Below are positions 9,260 through 18,972 of a stretch of 64,000 nt of DNA, piece by piece. Within the stretch, counting starts at the first letter, position 1. Every line of letters begins with the position of its first letter. The position numbers and the translations under genes are program-made. The notes below the pieces were generated by a model, which saw only the letters and a program-made list of their open reading frames with translations, was not told the DNA's origin and ran no database searches. Source of the DNA: Shewanella acanthi (GTDB lineage: Bacteria; Pseudomonadota; Gammaproteobacteria; Enterobacterales; Shewanellaceae); NCBI RefSeq assembly GCF_019457475.1, contig NZ_CP080413.1, positions 3,534,001 to 3,598,000 of the forward strand, in the 5' to 3' direction.

Positions 9260-11127
9260 AAAAATTATTCAGCCTTATCTTTACCTCGTTACTACTGCTC
9301 GCCCCGCTGACCGTTAGCGGCACTGCGACAGCCAACAGTTTTAGCTTTTTAAAAAGCGAACCCGAGCTGATGCCCGTCGAGCAGGCTTTTGTCTTTGACT
9401 TTAAGCAAGAAGGCAATAGAGTCACCCTCAATTGGGTGATTGCCGACGGTTACTATATGTACCGCGACAAGCTTAAGTTCAGCGTTAATGGCGCAGAACT
9501 TGGCACTATCGAGCTGCCGCAGGGTAAACCCCATACCGATGACTACTTCGGTGAGCAGCAAGTGTATTACACCTATATCGACATTCCTGTAGGACTCAAG
9601 CAGGCCGATGATAATGGCACCTTAAGTGTCACCTTTATGGGGTGTGCCGAGGGCAAACTCTGTTATCCGCCAACTACCCGCGAAGTCACCTTAACCGCAG
9701 TTGCCGCGAACGATGGCACCCTAGCGGGCGCTACCTCCAAGAACCCGTCAGAGGATGATGGCCAAGACCCCACTAGCCTTTTGATGGGCGAAGCTAACAC
9801 TTCATCCAGTGGATCGGCAGAAAAATCGCCTCAACCGATTACCCAGCAGGACAGCCTGAGCCAAATGCTCTCAAGCGATAACCTAATTTGGACCTTAGTA
9901 ATCTTCTTTGGCCTCGGGATTGGCTTAGCGTTAACGCCCTGCGTTTTCCCTATGTATCCCATTCTGTCGGGCATTATCGTTGGCCAAGGGCAAAAACTCT
10001 CAACCGCCAAAGCCTTTACCCTGTCGATGGCCTATGTACAGGGTATGGCGATCACCTACTCCATCCTAGGTTTAGTGGTCGCATCGGCGGGGATGAAATA
10101 CCAAGCAGCACTGCAACACCCCGCGGTGTTAGTGGTATTAGCGATTCTATTCTTCGTGCTGAGCTTATCGATGTTTGGTCTGTATGACCTCAAACTGCCA
10201 TCAAGCTGGCAGGAGAAGATGAACAACCTTTCCAACAATCAGAAGGGTGGCAACCTCATTGGCGTGTTCTTGATGGGGGTGATTTCAGGCCTAGTGGCTT
10301 CGCCTTGCACTACAGCGCCACTTTCGGGGGCATTAGTGTATGTGGCGCAAACCGGAGACCTGCTACAGGGCTTCCTCGCGCTCTATGTGCTTAGTATGGG
10401 CATGGGTGTGCCATTACTGATTATTGGCACCTCGGGCGGTAAACTGCTGCCACGCGCAGGCGCTTGGATGAACATCATCAAAACCGTGTTTGGCTTCCTG
10501 CTGATTGCAGTATCCATTGTGATGCTTGACCGTATTTGGACTGGCGTGGTGTCCGATGTGCTGTGGTCACTGTGGGGCATTTGTTTTACTGGTTACTTGA
10601 TGCACCAGAACAAACTCAGCACCTTTAACTGGAAGCAAACCGTGCGTTCGGTGCTGCTAACATTAACTCTGCTCGCTAGTTTCTCCTACGGTTTCCAAGC
10701 CGTGATGGGTCACTTTGGTTATAGTCATAATGTGGCTACACCACAATCGGCATCGACTGAATCCCATGGCTTTAAACGGATTAAATCCGTTGAAGATTTA
10801 GAGGCCGAAATCATGGCTGCGACTGCCCAAGGTAAGCCTGTGATGCTCGACCTTTACGCCGACTGGTGTGTGGCCTGTAAGGAATTTGAGGCTATCACTT
10901 TTAAGGATGCTGAAGTGTTATCACGAATGAATAAGATGGTGCTTTTGCAGGCCGATGTCACTAAGAGCGATGCCACCGATATCGCGCTACTGGAAAAATA
11001 TAATGTGCTCGGCCTGCCTACATTGTTGATGTTTAACGAGCAAGGCGAGCAACGTGAAGACCTGCGCGTTACTGGCTTTATGGGACCGAAGGATTTTGCA
11101 GCCCATTTAGACCATTTAGTGAAATAA
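9256..11127 (+). CDS. dsbD: thiol:disulfide interchange protein DsbD
   Basis: This 623-residue protein carries electrons from cytosolic thioredoxin across the inner membrane to periplasmic DsbC, DsbG and CcmG. It has a signal peptide (1-26), a periplasmic alpha domain with C130 and C136 (CAEGKLC), and a membrane domain of eight segments with the paired cysteines in LTPCVFPMYP and SPCTTAPLSG. The C-terminal thioredoxin-like gamma domain carries WCVAC (C538/C541). All six redox cysteines are present. It is coupled to cutA by an overlap and followed by a terminator. Confidence 0.97.
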   Translation: MKKLFSLIFTSLLLLAPLTVSGTATANSFSFLKSEPELMPVEQAFVFDFKQEGNRVTLNWVIADGYYMYRDKLKFSVNGAELGTIELPQGKPHTDDYFGEQQVYYTYIDIPVGLKQADDNGTLSVTFMGCAEGKLCYPPTTREVTLTAVAANDGTLAGATSKNPSEDDGQDPTSLLMGEANTSSSGSAEKSPQPITQQDSLSQMLSSDNLIWTLVIFFGLGIGLALTPCVFPMYPILSGIIVGQGQKLSTAKAFTLSMAYVQGMAITYSILGLVVASAGMKYQAALQHPAVLVVLAILFFVLSLSMFGLYDLKLPSSWQEKMNNLSNNQKGGNLIGVFLMGVISGLVASPCTTAPLSGALVYVAQTGDLLQGFLALYVLSMGMGVPLLIIGTSGGKLLPRAGAWMNIIKTVFGFLLIAVSIVMLDRIWTGVVSDVLWSLWGICFTGYLMHQNKLSTFNWKQTVRSVLLTLTLLASFSYGFQAVMGHFGYSHNVATPQSASTESHGFKRIKSVEDLEAEIMAATAQGKPVMLDLYADWCVACKEFEAITFKDAEVLSRMNKMVLLQADVTKSDATDIALLEKYNVLGLPTLLMFNEQGEQREDLRVTGFMGPKDFAAHLDHLVK

Positions 11128-11184
11128 CCTAAGGTAACACTCATCCTTGGGTCATTAGCGCCCAAGGAAAACACCTTTAGCGCA

Positions 11185-11216
11185 AAGCGGACTTAGGTTA
11201 ACCTGTCCGCTTTTTT
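11185..11216 (+). terminator. cutA-dsbD terminator
   Basis: Stem AAGCGGAC (11185-11192) with GTCCGCTT (11205-11212), with an inner AGGTTAACCT that also folds, then a T-run. Confidence 0.85.
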
Positions 11217-11278
11217 ATTACACAAGCTGTGAATTTTTATACCATTGTTGTTTAACTTGGATTTTGGATTGGAGCAAT

Positions 11279-12910
11279 ATGGAACCCGCTATCCTGATTA
11301 TCACCCTTATCTGCGGCATGCTCGTCAGCCGAATTGGCCTCCCGCCCCTGATCGGCTATCTGGTCGCAGGCTTTGTGCTGTTTGTGTTTGGGATTGAGAA
11401 AGAAAGCCTGCCACTGTTGCAGGAATTGGCAAATCTTGGCGTGACCTTACTACTGTTCGCCATCGGGCTAAAACTCGATATTCGCAGCCTGTTTAAGGCC
11501 GAAGTATGGGCGGGCTCAAGCATTCATCTCGTGCTGTCAATGCTGATATTTATTCCTATCTTAAAAATTCTAGGGTTTGTTGGCCTAAGCCAATTAGAAG
11601 GGCTAGATGCAGTTCAGCTGAGCTTGATCGCCTTTGCCTTAAGTTTTTCGAGCACAGTATTTGCCATTAAAGTGCTCGAAGATAAGGGCGATGTGCAGTC
11701 CCTCTATGGCCGTGTCGCTGTCGGTATTCTGATTATGCAGGATATCTTTGCCGTCGTGTTCCTCACTATCTCTAAGGGGAATATTCCTTCTATTTGGGCG
11801 CTAGCGTTACTGTTATTACCCTTAGCCAAACCACTTATCTATAAGGCCTTTGACCGCGTTGGCCATGGCGAGCTGTTAGTGCTCTTTGGGCTGGTGATGG
11901 CGCTGGTTGTCGGCGCTTGGCTCTTTGAATCCGTCGGATTAAAACCCGACCTTGGGGCACTGATCATCGGTATCCTGCTTGCGGGGCATAAAAAGGCTTC
12001 GGAACTGGCAAAATCTTTGTTCTATTTTAAAGAGCTATTCCTCGTCGCCTTCTTTTTAACCATTGGTCTTAATGGTCTGCCGAGCATGTCGGATGTGCTA
12101 CTCGCGGCTATTTTAGTATTACTGGTTCCGATTAAAATCCTGCTGTTTGTCTACCTGCTGACCCGCTTTAAACTGCGCTCGCGTACCTCAATGCTGGCAT
12201 CATTTAACCTAGGTAACTTCAGTGAGTTCGGTTTAATTGTCGCCGCTGTAGCCACCGCCAAGGGCTGGCTTCCACCCGAGTGGTTGGTGATTATTGCTGT
12301 TGCCTTAAGTTTTAGCTTTTTACTCGCCGCCCCTCTCAATGCGAGCGTGGGGAATATTTATCAGCGTTATCAGCAGCGCCTAGTACGCCTTGAAAAACGT
12401 CCGTTACACCCAGAGGACAGACCGATTGCAATCGGCAATCCGCGCTTCTTGATTTTGGGTATGGGCCGAATTGGTAGCGGTGCCTACGATGAGCTACGTG
12501 CACGTTATGACGGTGAAATTCTCGGCATTGAACATAAACAAGAACTGGTCGATATGCACCGTGCTAAAGGCCGCAATGTTGTGCAGGGTGATGCCTCTGA
12601 TACCGACTTTTGGGAAAAGCTCGATAGGGCGCCGAATCTGGAGCTTGTACTGCTGGCTATGCCGCACCACGCGGGTAATCTGTTTGCTGTTGAGCAGCTT
12701 AAAAAACTCGATTACCAAGGTAAAATGAGCGCGATTGTGCAATATGGTGACGATGGTGCGTCACTGAGAGAGTCTGGGGTACACAGCGTGTATAACCTCT
12801 ATGAAGCCGCGGGTGCGGGTTTTGTCGACCATGTGGTATTTGAACTGCTGCAAGGTGGTGACACTAAAGCGGAAAATAAGGGAGAAAATCAGACTGAAAT
12901 GTCCGCCTAG
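11279..12910 (+). CDS. Kef-type cation/proton antiporter (CPA2 family) with RCK/TrkA-N domain
   Basis: This is about 543 residues. The N-terminal 360 form the CPA2 antiporter domain with about 12 membrane segments, starting MEPAILIITLICGMLVSRIG and containing the KLDIRSLFKAEVWAGSSIH and ALSFSSTVFAIKVLED signatures. A cytoplasmic Rossmann RCK/TrkA-N domain (FLILGMGRIGSGAYDELRAR) starts at about residue 390 and binds nucleotide. Such proteins export K+ or exchange cations for H+. No KefF or KefG ancillary gene lies beside it. ATG at 11279 is chosen because GGAG sits at the right distance; ATG at 11264 would add five residues with a poorer site. Confidence 0.87.
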   Translation: MEPAILIITLICGMLVSRIGLPPLIGYLVAGFVLFVFGIEKESLPLLQELANLGVTLLLFAIGLKLDIRSLFKAEVWAGSSIHLVLSMLIFIPILKILGFVGLSQLEGLDAVQLSLIAFALSFSSTVFAIKVLEDKGDVQSLYGRVAVGILIMQDIFAVVFLTISKGNIPSIWALALLLLPLAKPLIYKAFDRVGHGELLVLFGLVMALVVGAWLFESVGLKPDLGALIIGILLAGHKKASELAKSLFYFKELFLVAFFLTIGLNGLPSMSDVLLAAILVLLVPIKILLFVYLLTRFKLRSRTSMLASFNLGNFSEFGLIVAAVATAKGWLPPEWLVIIAVALSFSFLLAAPLNASVGNIYQRYQQRLVRLEKRPLHPEDRPIAIGNPRFLILGMGRIGSGAYDELRARYDGEILGIEHKQELVDMHRAKGRNVVQGDASDTDFWEKLDRAPNLELVLLAMPHHAGNLFAVEQLKKLDYQGKMSAIVQYGDDGASLRESGVHSVYNLYEAAGAGFVDHVVFELLQGGDTKAENKGENQTEMSA

Positions 12911-13251
12911 GCAAACAGTCTTAAGCCTTTTCACTCGATTAAGGGGGAGTGACTTATCACCATCCCCCTCAATTAGATGAGTGTGCGATTATTTTCCTGC
13001 CAATGGTCGATGAAATGACCGCATTGATGGCGTCGACCTCCACCCTCACCAACCCAGTATTACACCTAAAAATCAACAAGTTAATGCGTTGACACATACT
13101 TATCTCGTTAGGCTTTTAATTTCTATCGATTTTTCCATTTCAGCCTATCGGTCTTGTCCTACAAATTCCCAGTTACATCGCCATATGAGTCGTGATATAA
13201 CTCGAAAATAAGAACGCAATTAGCTTAAGCTTTTTTGGAAGTCTTTCTAGC
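12911..13251. other. gene-free stretch between the antiporter gene and galK
   Basis: A stem of GGGGGA and TCCCCC near 12943-12968, with an inner GTG/CAC pair, may end the antiporter transcript, but no T-run follows. The galK promoter must lie in the AT-rich second half; I could not single out a clear one. Confidence 0.4.
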
Positions 13252-14397
13252 ATGTCAAACCCTGCGCAGCGCGCCACTAAGTTATTTGTCCAAACCTTTG
13301 GCACTAAGGCCGACGATTTATATCAGGCACCCGGACGAGTCAATCTCATCGGTGAATACACGGATTACAACGACGGTTTTGTACTTCCGGCTGCGATAAA
13401 TTTTCATACAGTTATCGCGGTAAAACGCCGTGAGGATAATAAATTCCGCGCCGTTTCCGATGCCTTCCCAGGGCAGCTTAAAGAATGGAGTTTCGGCAAA
13501 GAGACTGAGATGAACCCTGAAGATGGCTGGGTAAATTATCTTAAGGGGCTCACCACTGCCATGGCGCAGTCAGGCCTTATCGCTAAGGGGCTAGATTTAG
13601 CTGTGGTAGGCGATGTGCCCTTATCTGCAGGCCTGTCATCCTCTGGCGCCCTAGTCGTTGCCTTTGGCACCGCAATTAGCGATAGCAGTCAACTGCATTT
13701 ATCCCCTATGGCCGTGGCACAGTTAGCCCAGCGCGGTGAGCATCGCTATGTGTCATCTGCTTGGAGCATTATGGATCATATGATTAGCGCCATGGGCGAA
13801 GCCGACCATGCGCTGCTGATTGACTGCCTCGATCTCGACAGTGAAGCCATTGCGATCCCAGATGAACTTAGCCTTATTATCATCGATGCCCATATAGAGA
13901 AAGAGCGGCTCAAAGCCACTAACCAACAGCGCAGAGAAGAATGCGATCAGGCCGCCGAATTCTTTGGCCTTAATGCCCTACGGGACCTAGACCTACGCCA
14001 ACTTGAAAGCGCCAAGGACAGCCTAGATAAGACACTGTATCTCCGCGCAAGACACGTAGTTACAGAGAATAAACGCACCCAGAGTGCAGCACGGGCACTG
14101 GAGCAAAACAATATCGCTAAATTTAGCCAGTTAATGGCGCAGTCCCACCTTTCCCTAAGGGATGATTTTGAGGCAACCTTGCCCGAATTCGACACCCTTG
14201 TTGAATTAGTCAGTAAAGTGATTGGCGAACGCGGCGGCATTCGTATGACCGACGGTTGCGTGGTCGCCCTTGTCGACCATGAGCTCACCGATGCCGTAGT
14301 CTCAGCGGTGGAGAATGATTTCTTCAAACAAACGGGCATCGATGCCACAGTGTATCTTTGCTCCGCCAGCGCAGGCGCAGGTCGGATCGACAACTGA
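13252..14397 (+). CDS. galK: galactokinase
   Basis: This 381-residue GHMP-family kinase phosphorylates galactose to galactose 1-phosphate. The galactose-binding signature GRVNLIGEYTDYNDGFVLPA is at about 28-47, the phosphate-binding loop SAGLSSSGALVV at 125-136, and the third GHMP motif lies near the C-terminus (CSASAGAGRIDN). Length matches the family. galM follows, but galT and galE are not beside them, so the rest of the Leloir pathway must lie elsewhere or differ. Confidence 0.95.
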   Translation: MSNPAQRATKLFVQTFGTKADDLYQAPGRVNLIGEYTDYNDGFVLPAAINFHTVIAVKRREDNKFRAVSDAFPGQLKEWSFGKETEMNPEDGWVNYLKGLTTAMAQSGLIAKGLDLAVVGDVPLSAGLSSSGALVVAFGTAISDSSQLHLSPMAVAQLAQRGEHRYVSSAWSIMDHMISAMGEADHALLIDCLDLDSEAIAIPDELSLIIIDAHIEKERLKATNQQRREECDQAAEFFGLNALRDLDLRQLESAKDSLDKTLYLRARHVVTENKRTQSAARALEQNNIAKFSQLMAQSHLSLRDDFEATLPEFDTLVELVSKVIGERGGIRMTDGCVVALVDHELTDAVVSAVENDFFKQTGIDATVYLCSASAGAGRIDN

Positions 14398-14546
14398 CAG
14401 CGAACCAATAAACCGAGCGCTATCACAATTAGCCCAATAGCATACGAATTCAGTCACGGGTTCTATGGTATTTGTCGTATTTGAAATGCAAGATCAACGG
14501 GTTAAATTAATCTGCTGTGAGCATATTCAGTTGAGAGGGCAACTTG

Positions 14547-15581
14547 ATGGTACGTATCAGTGTATTAGAACCATGGACAGATCCCCGCGGCGGCGAAATC
14601 GAACGCGTGCGGATAGACAATGGCATAGTCGCATTAGAAGTCCTCAGTTTAGGTGGAATTATCCGCTCCCTCTGGGCGCCTGATAACCAGGGCGAGCGCG
14701 CCAATATCGTTTTAGGTTGCGACAGTGCCGAGGATTATTTAGCCCAAACCGCCCATTTAGGCGCAATTGCCGGCCGCTTTGCCAATCGTATCGCGAATGG
14801 AAGGCTTGAGTATGATGGGCAAACATTTCAGCTCGATGTCAATCAAGCATCCAATTGCCTGCACGGCGGCCGTGAAGGTTTTAGCCGTAAACGTTGGCAA
14901 TTAGGCACCCTGCCCGATGGTGTACGCTTGACCTTAGTCAGCCCCGATGGCGACATGGGCTTTCCTGGCAATTGTACTGTGCAGCTCGATTACCGTTTAG
15001 CTGGCAATAATCTTTACGTGGAATTTTTGGCCTCCGTCGATAAGCCCTGCCCCGTGAGCCTAACTCAACATTCCTACTTTAATCTTGATGGCAGCGATAA
15101 TGTGTTACAGCATGCAATGCAAGTCGATCCCAAGCGCTATCTCAACATGGATGATGTCGGCGTACCGATGGGCATTTGCGATGTAGAAGGCAGTGTCTTC
15201 GATCTGCGCCAAGGGGCAATGCTAGAAGGGAAAATGCATGACAGCGCTATTGCCAGTACCCGAGGTTATGACCATTGTTACTTAATGGATAATGCTGAGG
15301 ACTCGCTAAAACGCTTTGGTTGTTTAAGCAGCGCCAAGAGCGGCCGAACACTGACCCTGTTTACCAATCAACCTGGGGTTCAGGTTTACTGCGCAAACTT
15401 CTTAGAGGGCACGATTGGCCGTAATGGGCAACCAATGAATCAATATCAAGGCGTCTGTCTGGAGCCACAAATGATCCCTGATTCACCAAATCAAACACAA
15501 ACCTATGGGGAAGAGGTGTGGTTGTTACCAGGTCAGGTTTATCATCATATCAGCCGTTATCAATTTGAAATTGATGGCTAG
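14547..15581 (+). CDS. galM: aldose 1-epimerase (galactose mutarotase)
   Basis: This 344-residue protein interconverts alpha and beta anomers of galactose, feeding GalK. Family signatures include AGRFANRIANGRLEYDG, the NCLHGGREGFSRKRW motif with the catalytic histidine, and TQHSYFNLDG with the second histidine. The glutamate of the CLEPQMIPDSPNQ motif near the C-terminus is the predicted base. ATG at 14547 follows GAGAGG at a suitable distance; an in-frame TTG immediately before it is less likely. A 146-base gap separates it from galK, so it may have its own promoter. Confidence 0.93.
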   Translation: MVRISVLEPWTDPRGGEIERVRIDNGIVALEVLSLGGIIRSLWAPDNQGERANIVLGCDSAEDYLAQTAHLGAIAGRFANRIANGRLEYDGQTFQLDVNQASNCLHGGREGFSRKRWQLGTLPDGVRLTLVSPDGDMGFPGNCTVQLDYRLAGNNLYVEFLASVDKPCPVSLTQHSYFNLDGSDNVLQHAMQVDPKRYLNMDDVGVPMGICDVEGSVFDLRQGAMLEGKMHDSAIASTRGYDHCYLMDNAEDSLKRFGCLSSAKSGRTLTLFTNQPGVQVYCANFLEGTIGRNGQPMNQYQGVCLEPQMIPDSPNQTQTYGEEVWLLPGQVYHHISRYQFEIDG

Positions 15582-15642
15582 CTGGTTAGATAGGTGATTG
15601 AGAGGATTAAAACGAGAAATACTAAGTAGTTTTGAAATAGTG

Positions 15643-15671
15643 GTAAGGAATAAAGTGACTTTATTCCTTAC
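15643..15671. terminator. hairpin between the convergent galM and acidic-protein genes
   Basis: Perfect 13-base arms around TGA (GTAAGGAATAAAG and its complement). It sits between two converging genes, so a bidirectional transcription-end role is likely, but there is no flanking T-run. Confidence 0.55.
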
Positions 15672-15704
15672 GCTCCACAAGGCAGGCATTAGGCCGACAT
15701 TGTG

Positions 15705-16109
15705 TTAATCGTCGAAGTCATCGCCCCAATCATCATCGAAATCGCCACCAATGGAATCACTTTCCATCTCTGGCTCTGCTTCCACTTTAGCCTTACGAGC
15801 TGGAGCAGTATCTTTAACGTTGTTGAGGTCAACACGGGCTTGATGCTTACTCATAAATTGAGCCCGAGCCGCTTTCCATGCGCCACCAAATTTAGATTCT
15901 GCGGCTTTTAAACCAGCTTCATCCAATTCATGTAGATTCACTTTAACGATATCTTCCACATACTCAACAATGGCATCACGCTCGGTATTGTAGAGGTAAA
16001 TTCGTCCAGGAGAAGCTTCTGGCAACTGGTTGTCATGAACAACAACCGCGGTGCCTTTCGATGTTCTCAGCTCACCATACCAAACCTGTTTCTTTGCTGT
16101 GTTATACAT
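15705..16109 (-). CDS. conserved hypothetical protein with a strongly acidic C-terminal tail
   Basis: This is a protein of about 134 residues that I cannot assign to a family. Residues 1-100 look folded (MYNTAKKQVWYGELRTSKGT, then an alpha-helical EAGLKAAESKFGGAWKAARA). A low-complexity linker leads to a tail ending DFDDDWGDDFDD. That tail recalls the acidic tip of SSB, though it lacks the terminal IPF. There is no signal peptide or membrane segment, so it is probably cytosolic. ATG at 16109 has AAGGG about ten bases upstream; an in-frame TTG at 16118 is the alternative. Confidence 0.72.
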   Translation of the reverse strand: MYNTAKKQVWYGELRTSKGTAVVVHDNQLPEASPGRIYLYNTERDAIVEYVEDIVKVNLHELDEAGLKAAESKFGGAWKAARAQFMSKHQARVDLNNVKDTAPARKAKVEAEPEMESDSIGGDFDDDWGDDFDD

Positions 16110-16426
16110 ATATGCCAATACCCTTCAAATCAACACATACACTATGAGTTTTCTAGTCTGAATAAGCGAAGCGTCGCTTGTTTTGATCTACGAATAGCGC
16201 CGGAAAGTCTCTGACGTTTTCAACTGGGTATTTTTACAGAATATTTCCGATAATCAATGCCTCATAGGAGGAAATTTTCACTTATTACGCATTAATTTCG
16301 GCCAAATTCGCCAAAAAGTTTTGTCCCTAAGGACTTTAGTCGAAAAAAGCATCACAGCAAGTTTTAATTCCGTGCAAACCTAAGGTCTAAGCCCGTGGCT
16401 ACGCTAATTTAGCTCATTCTTTTGTA
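16110..16426. other. gene-free stretch upstream of the acidic-protein gene
   Basis: About 315 bases with no convincing reading frame. A short AAGCGA-AGCG-TCGCTT hairpin near 16165 is the only structure seen. Confidence 0.4.
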
Positions 16427-17425
16427 CTACAAGGTCAATACCACTTTACCCCTATGTTCACCCGAAGCTAAAAGCGCATGCGCCTTAGGGGCGTCGCATA
16501 AGGGATAGGTTGCAAAAATATGGGGCACAATTTGTTGGCTATCAAGCAGTGGCCATACGGTCTCTTTTAATTGCTGAGCGATTGCCGCTTTAGCTTCAAC
16601 GCTCTGGGGTCTTAAGGTTGAGCCAGTCCACACTATGCGTTTTGCCATCAACAATAGGATATTCAGTTCAGCCTTTGGACTGCGTTGGGTCGACACCGAT
16701 ACCATACGACCATCAACGGCAAGTGCTTTCAAGTTCTGGTTGATAAAATCACCACCAGCAATATCGAATACCACCTCCACCCCCTTGCCTTGAGTAAAAT
16801 TCATCACCTCTTCGACAAAATTTTGGGTGTTGTAATTCACCACTAAATCGGCACCTAAGCTTTGGCAGTACTCCCGCTTTTCATCTTGTCCCGTGGTGGT
16901 TATCACCTTGGCACCTAAACGATTCGCCAGGGCAATTGCCGTACTACCAATGCCACCAGAGCCACCGTGAATTAACACTGTCTCGCCCGCTTTGAGCCCC
17001 GCACGCATAAAAAGGTTACCCCAAACGGTAAAGAAGGTTTCGGGTAAGGCGGCCGCTTGAGTCGCACTAAAACCCTGTGGGATAGGTAAACAGTGGGCCG
17101 CGTAGGTAAGAGTGTATTCGCCATAGCCACCGCCTGGTGTTAGCGCACAGACCTTATCGCCCAATTGCCACTGGGTCACACCTTCGCCTATGGCACAAAT
17201 CTCACCTGCAACCTCAAGGCCAATAATCGGTGATGCGCCAGCTGGCGGTGGATAGGCGCCGGCTCGCTGCTTAAGATCGGGGCCATTCACCCCCGCTGCC
17301 GCGACCCGAATCAACACTTGGCCAGCACCAACCTCAGGTAAGGGTGAGCGCGATAACTGCATCACCTCAGGCCCGCCGGGCTGTTCAACTGCGATATGGG
17401 CATAATCATGGGGTAACGCTGACAT
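16427..17425 (-). CDS. NAD(P)H:quinone oxidoreductase, zinc-free medium-chain dehydrogenase family
   Basis: This 332-residue enzyme is of the QOR/PIG3 type. A GroES-like N-terminal domain is followed by a Rossmann fold with the nucleotide loop VLIHGGSGGIGSTAIALANR (about 151-170). The structural and catalytic zinc ligands of alcohol dehydrogenases are absent. Expected chemistry is NADPH-dependent one- or two-electron reduction of quinones or enones; the substrate is unknown. It lies nine bases after the LRR-kinase stop on the same strand, so the two are likely co-transcribed. Confidence 0.88.
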   Translation of the reverse strand: MSALPHDYAHIAVEQPGGPEVMQLSRSPLPEVGAGQVLIRVAAAGVNGPDLKQRAGAYPPPAGASPIIGLEVAGEICAIGEGVTQWQLGDKVCALTPGGGYGEYTLTYAAHCLPIPQGFSATQAAALPETFFTVWGNLFMRAGLKAGETVLIHGGSGGIGSTAIALANRLGAKVITTTGQDEKREYCQSLGADLVVNYNTQNFVEEVMNFTQGKGVEVVFDIAGGDFINQNLKALAVDGRMVSVSTQRSPKAELNILLLMAKRIVWTGSTLRPQSVEAKAAIAQQLKETVWPLLDSQQIVPHIFATYPLCDAPKAHALLASGEHRGKVVLTL

Positions 17426-17434
17426 ACATGCTCC

Positions 17435-18805
17435 TCAAATCCCTGAAATCTTATCCGAATCGAACCATAGGTTAGATTCACTCATAAGTGCTAATGCGTG
17501 TTTTATCCCAGTAAAACGTGGTCGACAAGATAAATTTGCCTGCATGGTTTGTGCCGCCAGCCCGCTGAGCTTTTCAAAACATTCGGGATCTGCAGCCCTA
17601 TCAACAAAAGCGAGGAGATCGTCAATCAAGCAACCTAATGCCCTGACTTCAATAGACTCCATTGCCAATCGCTCGCTATCTGAGAGTTTTGCCAAATTAG
17701 AAGCAGCGCCAAAATCCCCAAATAACAATCTGTTATCTTTATCAATCATCATATTGTGGGCATAGACATCACCATGGCTAATGTGCTTTGCGTGCATATG
17801 CGCCATAGCATCGGCGAGTTGCAGGGCAATCTTAATCACCGCATCGAAGCTAAAATGGCTACCTTCTTTGAAGGTATCGCGGGTACAGCTAACAAGGGAT
17901 GGAGGCAAACCTAAGTTACTAAATCCGTTGGGGATCAACTCCATCACTAACCCCAACTGCTCGGGCTCACTGATATGGGCTAATACCTTAATTAAATTAG
18001 GGTGCATGCCAGTAGTGAGACAGCAATCTAATTCATCGGCGGGATAGCCATCACTGGTCACCTCCCCCTTAAAGAGTTTGACCGCAATCGCGGTTGTCTT
18101 CGTGTTTTGAATCAACTGATGGTTAATCCAATCACCTCGATAGATAATGCCCGATGCGCCTTCGCCCAGCTTTTCACCTAGGGAAATGTCACTAAGGGTA
18201 ACGTTTAGTACGCCTTTCACATCAGCATGGAGATCATTTAAGGTATGACTGAAGGGATTACCGGCAAAGGCCAACCAGCTCAGTTTTGGTAGTTGCAACA
18301 ACCAGTTTGGCAATGCATCGAGGGCATTGGCCGAAAGGCGAACCAGCTCTAAATTGCGACAGTTCGCCATCGTCTCGGGCAACGAAGTTAACCGATTTCC
18401 CGCCAAGGCGAGTTTCTGAAGTCGGTGCAGTTGCCCCAAGGTGTCGGGCAGTTCACTAATGCAATTATCGGTGAGTATCAACCAGCGGGTTTGTTGCGGT
18501 AATGAAGATGCTGGCACTCGGCTGATTTGATTCGCTTTAAAGCCAATCATTTCAAGTGCAGGGCATTGCCCAAGTACCGCTGGTAGGGTGTCGAAGCGGT
18601 TATTTGAAGCAAACAGAATCTTTAAACGCTTCAATCGCGCAAAGTCATCGGGAAGCGAATCTAATTGGTTATTGGAGAGATCGAGGATCTCCAAGGTATC
18701 CGCTAACTCAAAAATCTCCCGAGGAAATTCCACTAAATTTTCAACTAATTGTAGGCTAGTGACCCCTAATAACTCACCGGCCTTTAACTGCGCTAATGTC
18801 TGCAC
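17435..18805 (-). CDS. leucine-rich-repeat protein kinase
   Basis: This 456-residue protein fuses LRRs to a eukaryotic-type kinase fold. Seven or so LRRs (about residues 35-190) follow the pattern LEILDLSNNQLDSLPDDFAR. The kinase domain has a glycine loop LGEGASGIIYRG (213-224), the ATP-binding lysine K243 (AVK), a catalytic-loop HGD (344-346, where most kinases have HRD), N351 and DFG (364-366). The catalytic aspartate, asparagine and magnesium-binding DFG are intact, so activity is plausible. There is no membrane segment, so it is probably cytosolic. The target is unknown. The quinone oxidoreductase gene follows closely. Confidence 0.9.
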   Translation of the reverse strand: MQTLAQLKAGELLGVTSLQLVENLVEFPREIFELADTLEILDLSNNQLDSLPDDFARLKRLKILFASNNRFDTLPAVLGQCPALEMIGFKANQISRVPASSLPQQTRWLILTDNCISELPDTLGQLHRLQKLALAGNRLTSLPETMANCRNLELVRLSANALDALPNWLLQLPKLSWLAFAGNPFSHTLNDLHADVKGVLNVTLSDISLGEKLGEGASGIIYRGDWINHQLIQNTKTTAIAVKLFKGEVTSDGYPADELDCCLTTGMHPNLIKVLAHISEPEQLGLVMELIPNGFSNLGLPPSLVSCTRDTFKEGSHFSFDAVIKIALQLADAMAHMHAKHISHGDVYAHNMMIDKDNRLLFGDFGAASNLAKLSDSERLAMESIEVRALGCLIDDLLAFVDRAADPECFEKLSGLAAQTMQANLSCRPRFTGIKHALALMSESNLWFDSDKISGI

Positions 18806-18972
18806 TCTATAATCCGTAACGAAGAAAAATCAGCGCTATGGTAGCCGATCCGCCATAATTTCCAAATGTGACCTAGGCTGCCAAATCAGTCTTGGAGCTA
18901 TCCTTAAAACAGAAAACAGATTAGCATGTGCGAAATTATCGACGGCTAAGTTACTTTTTTTACAGGACAATC

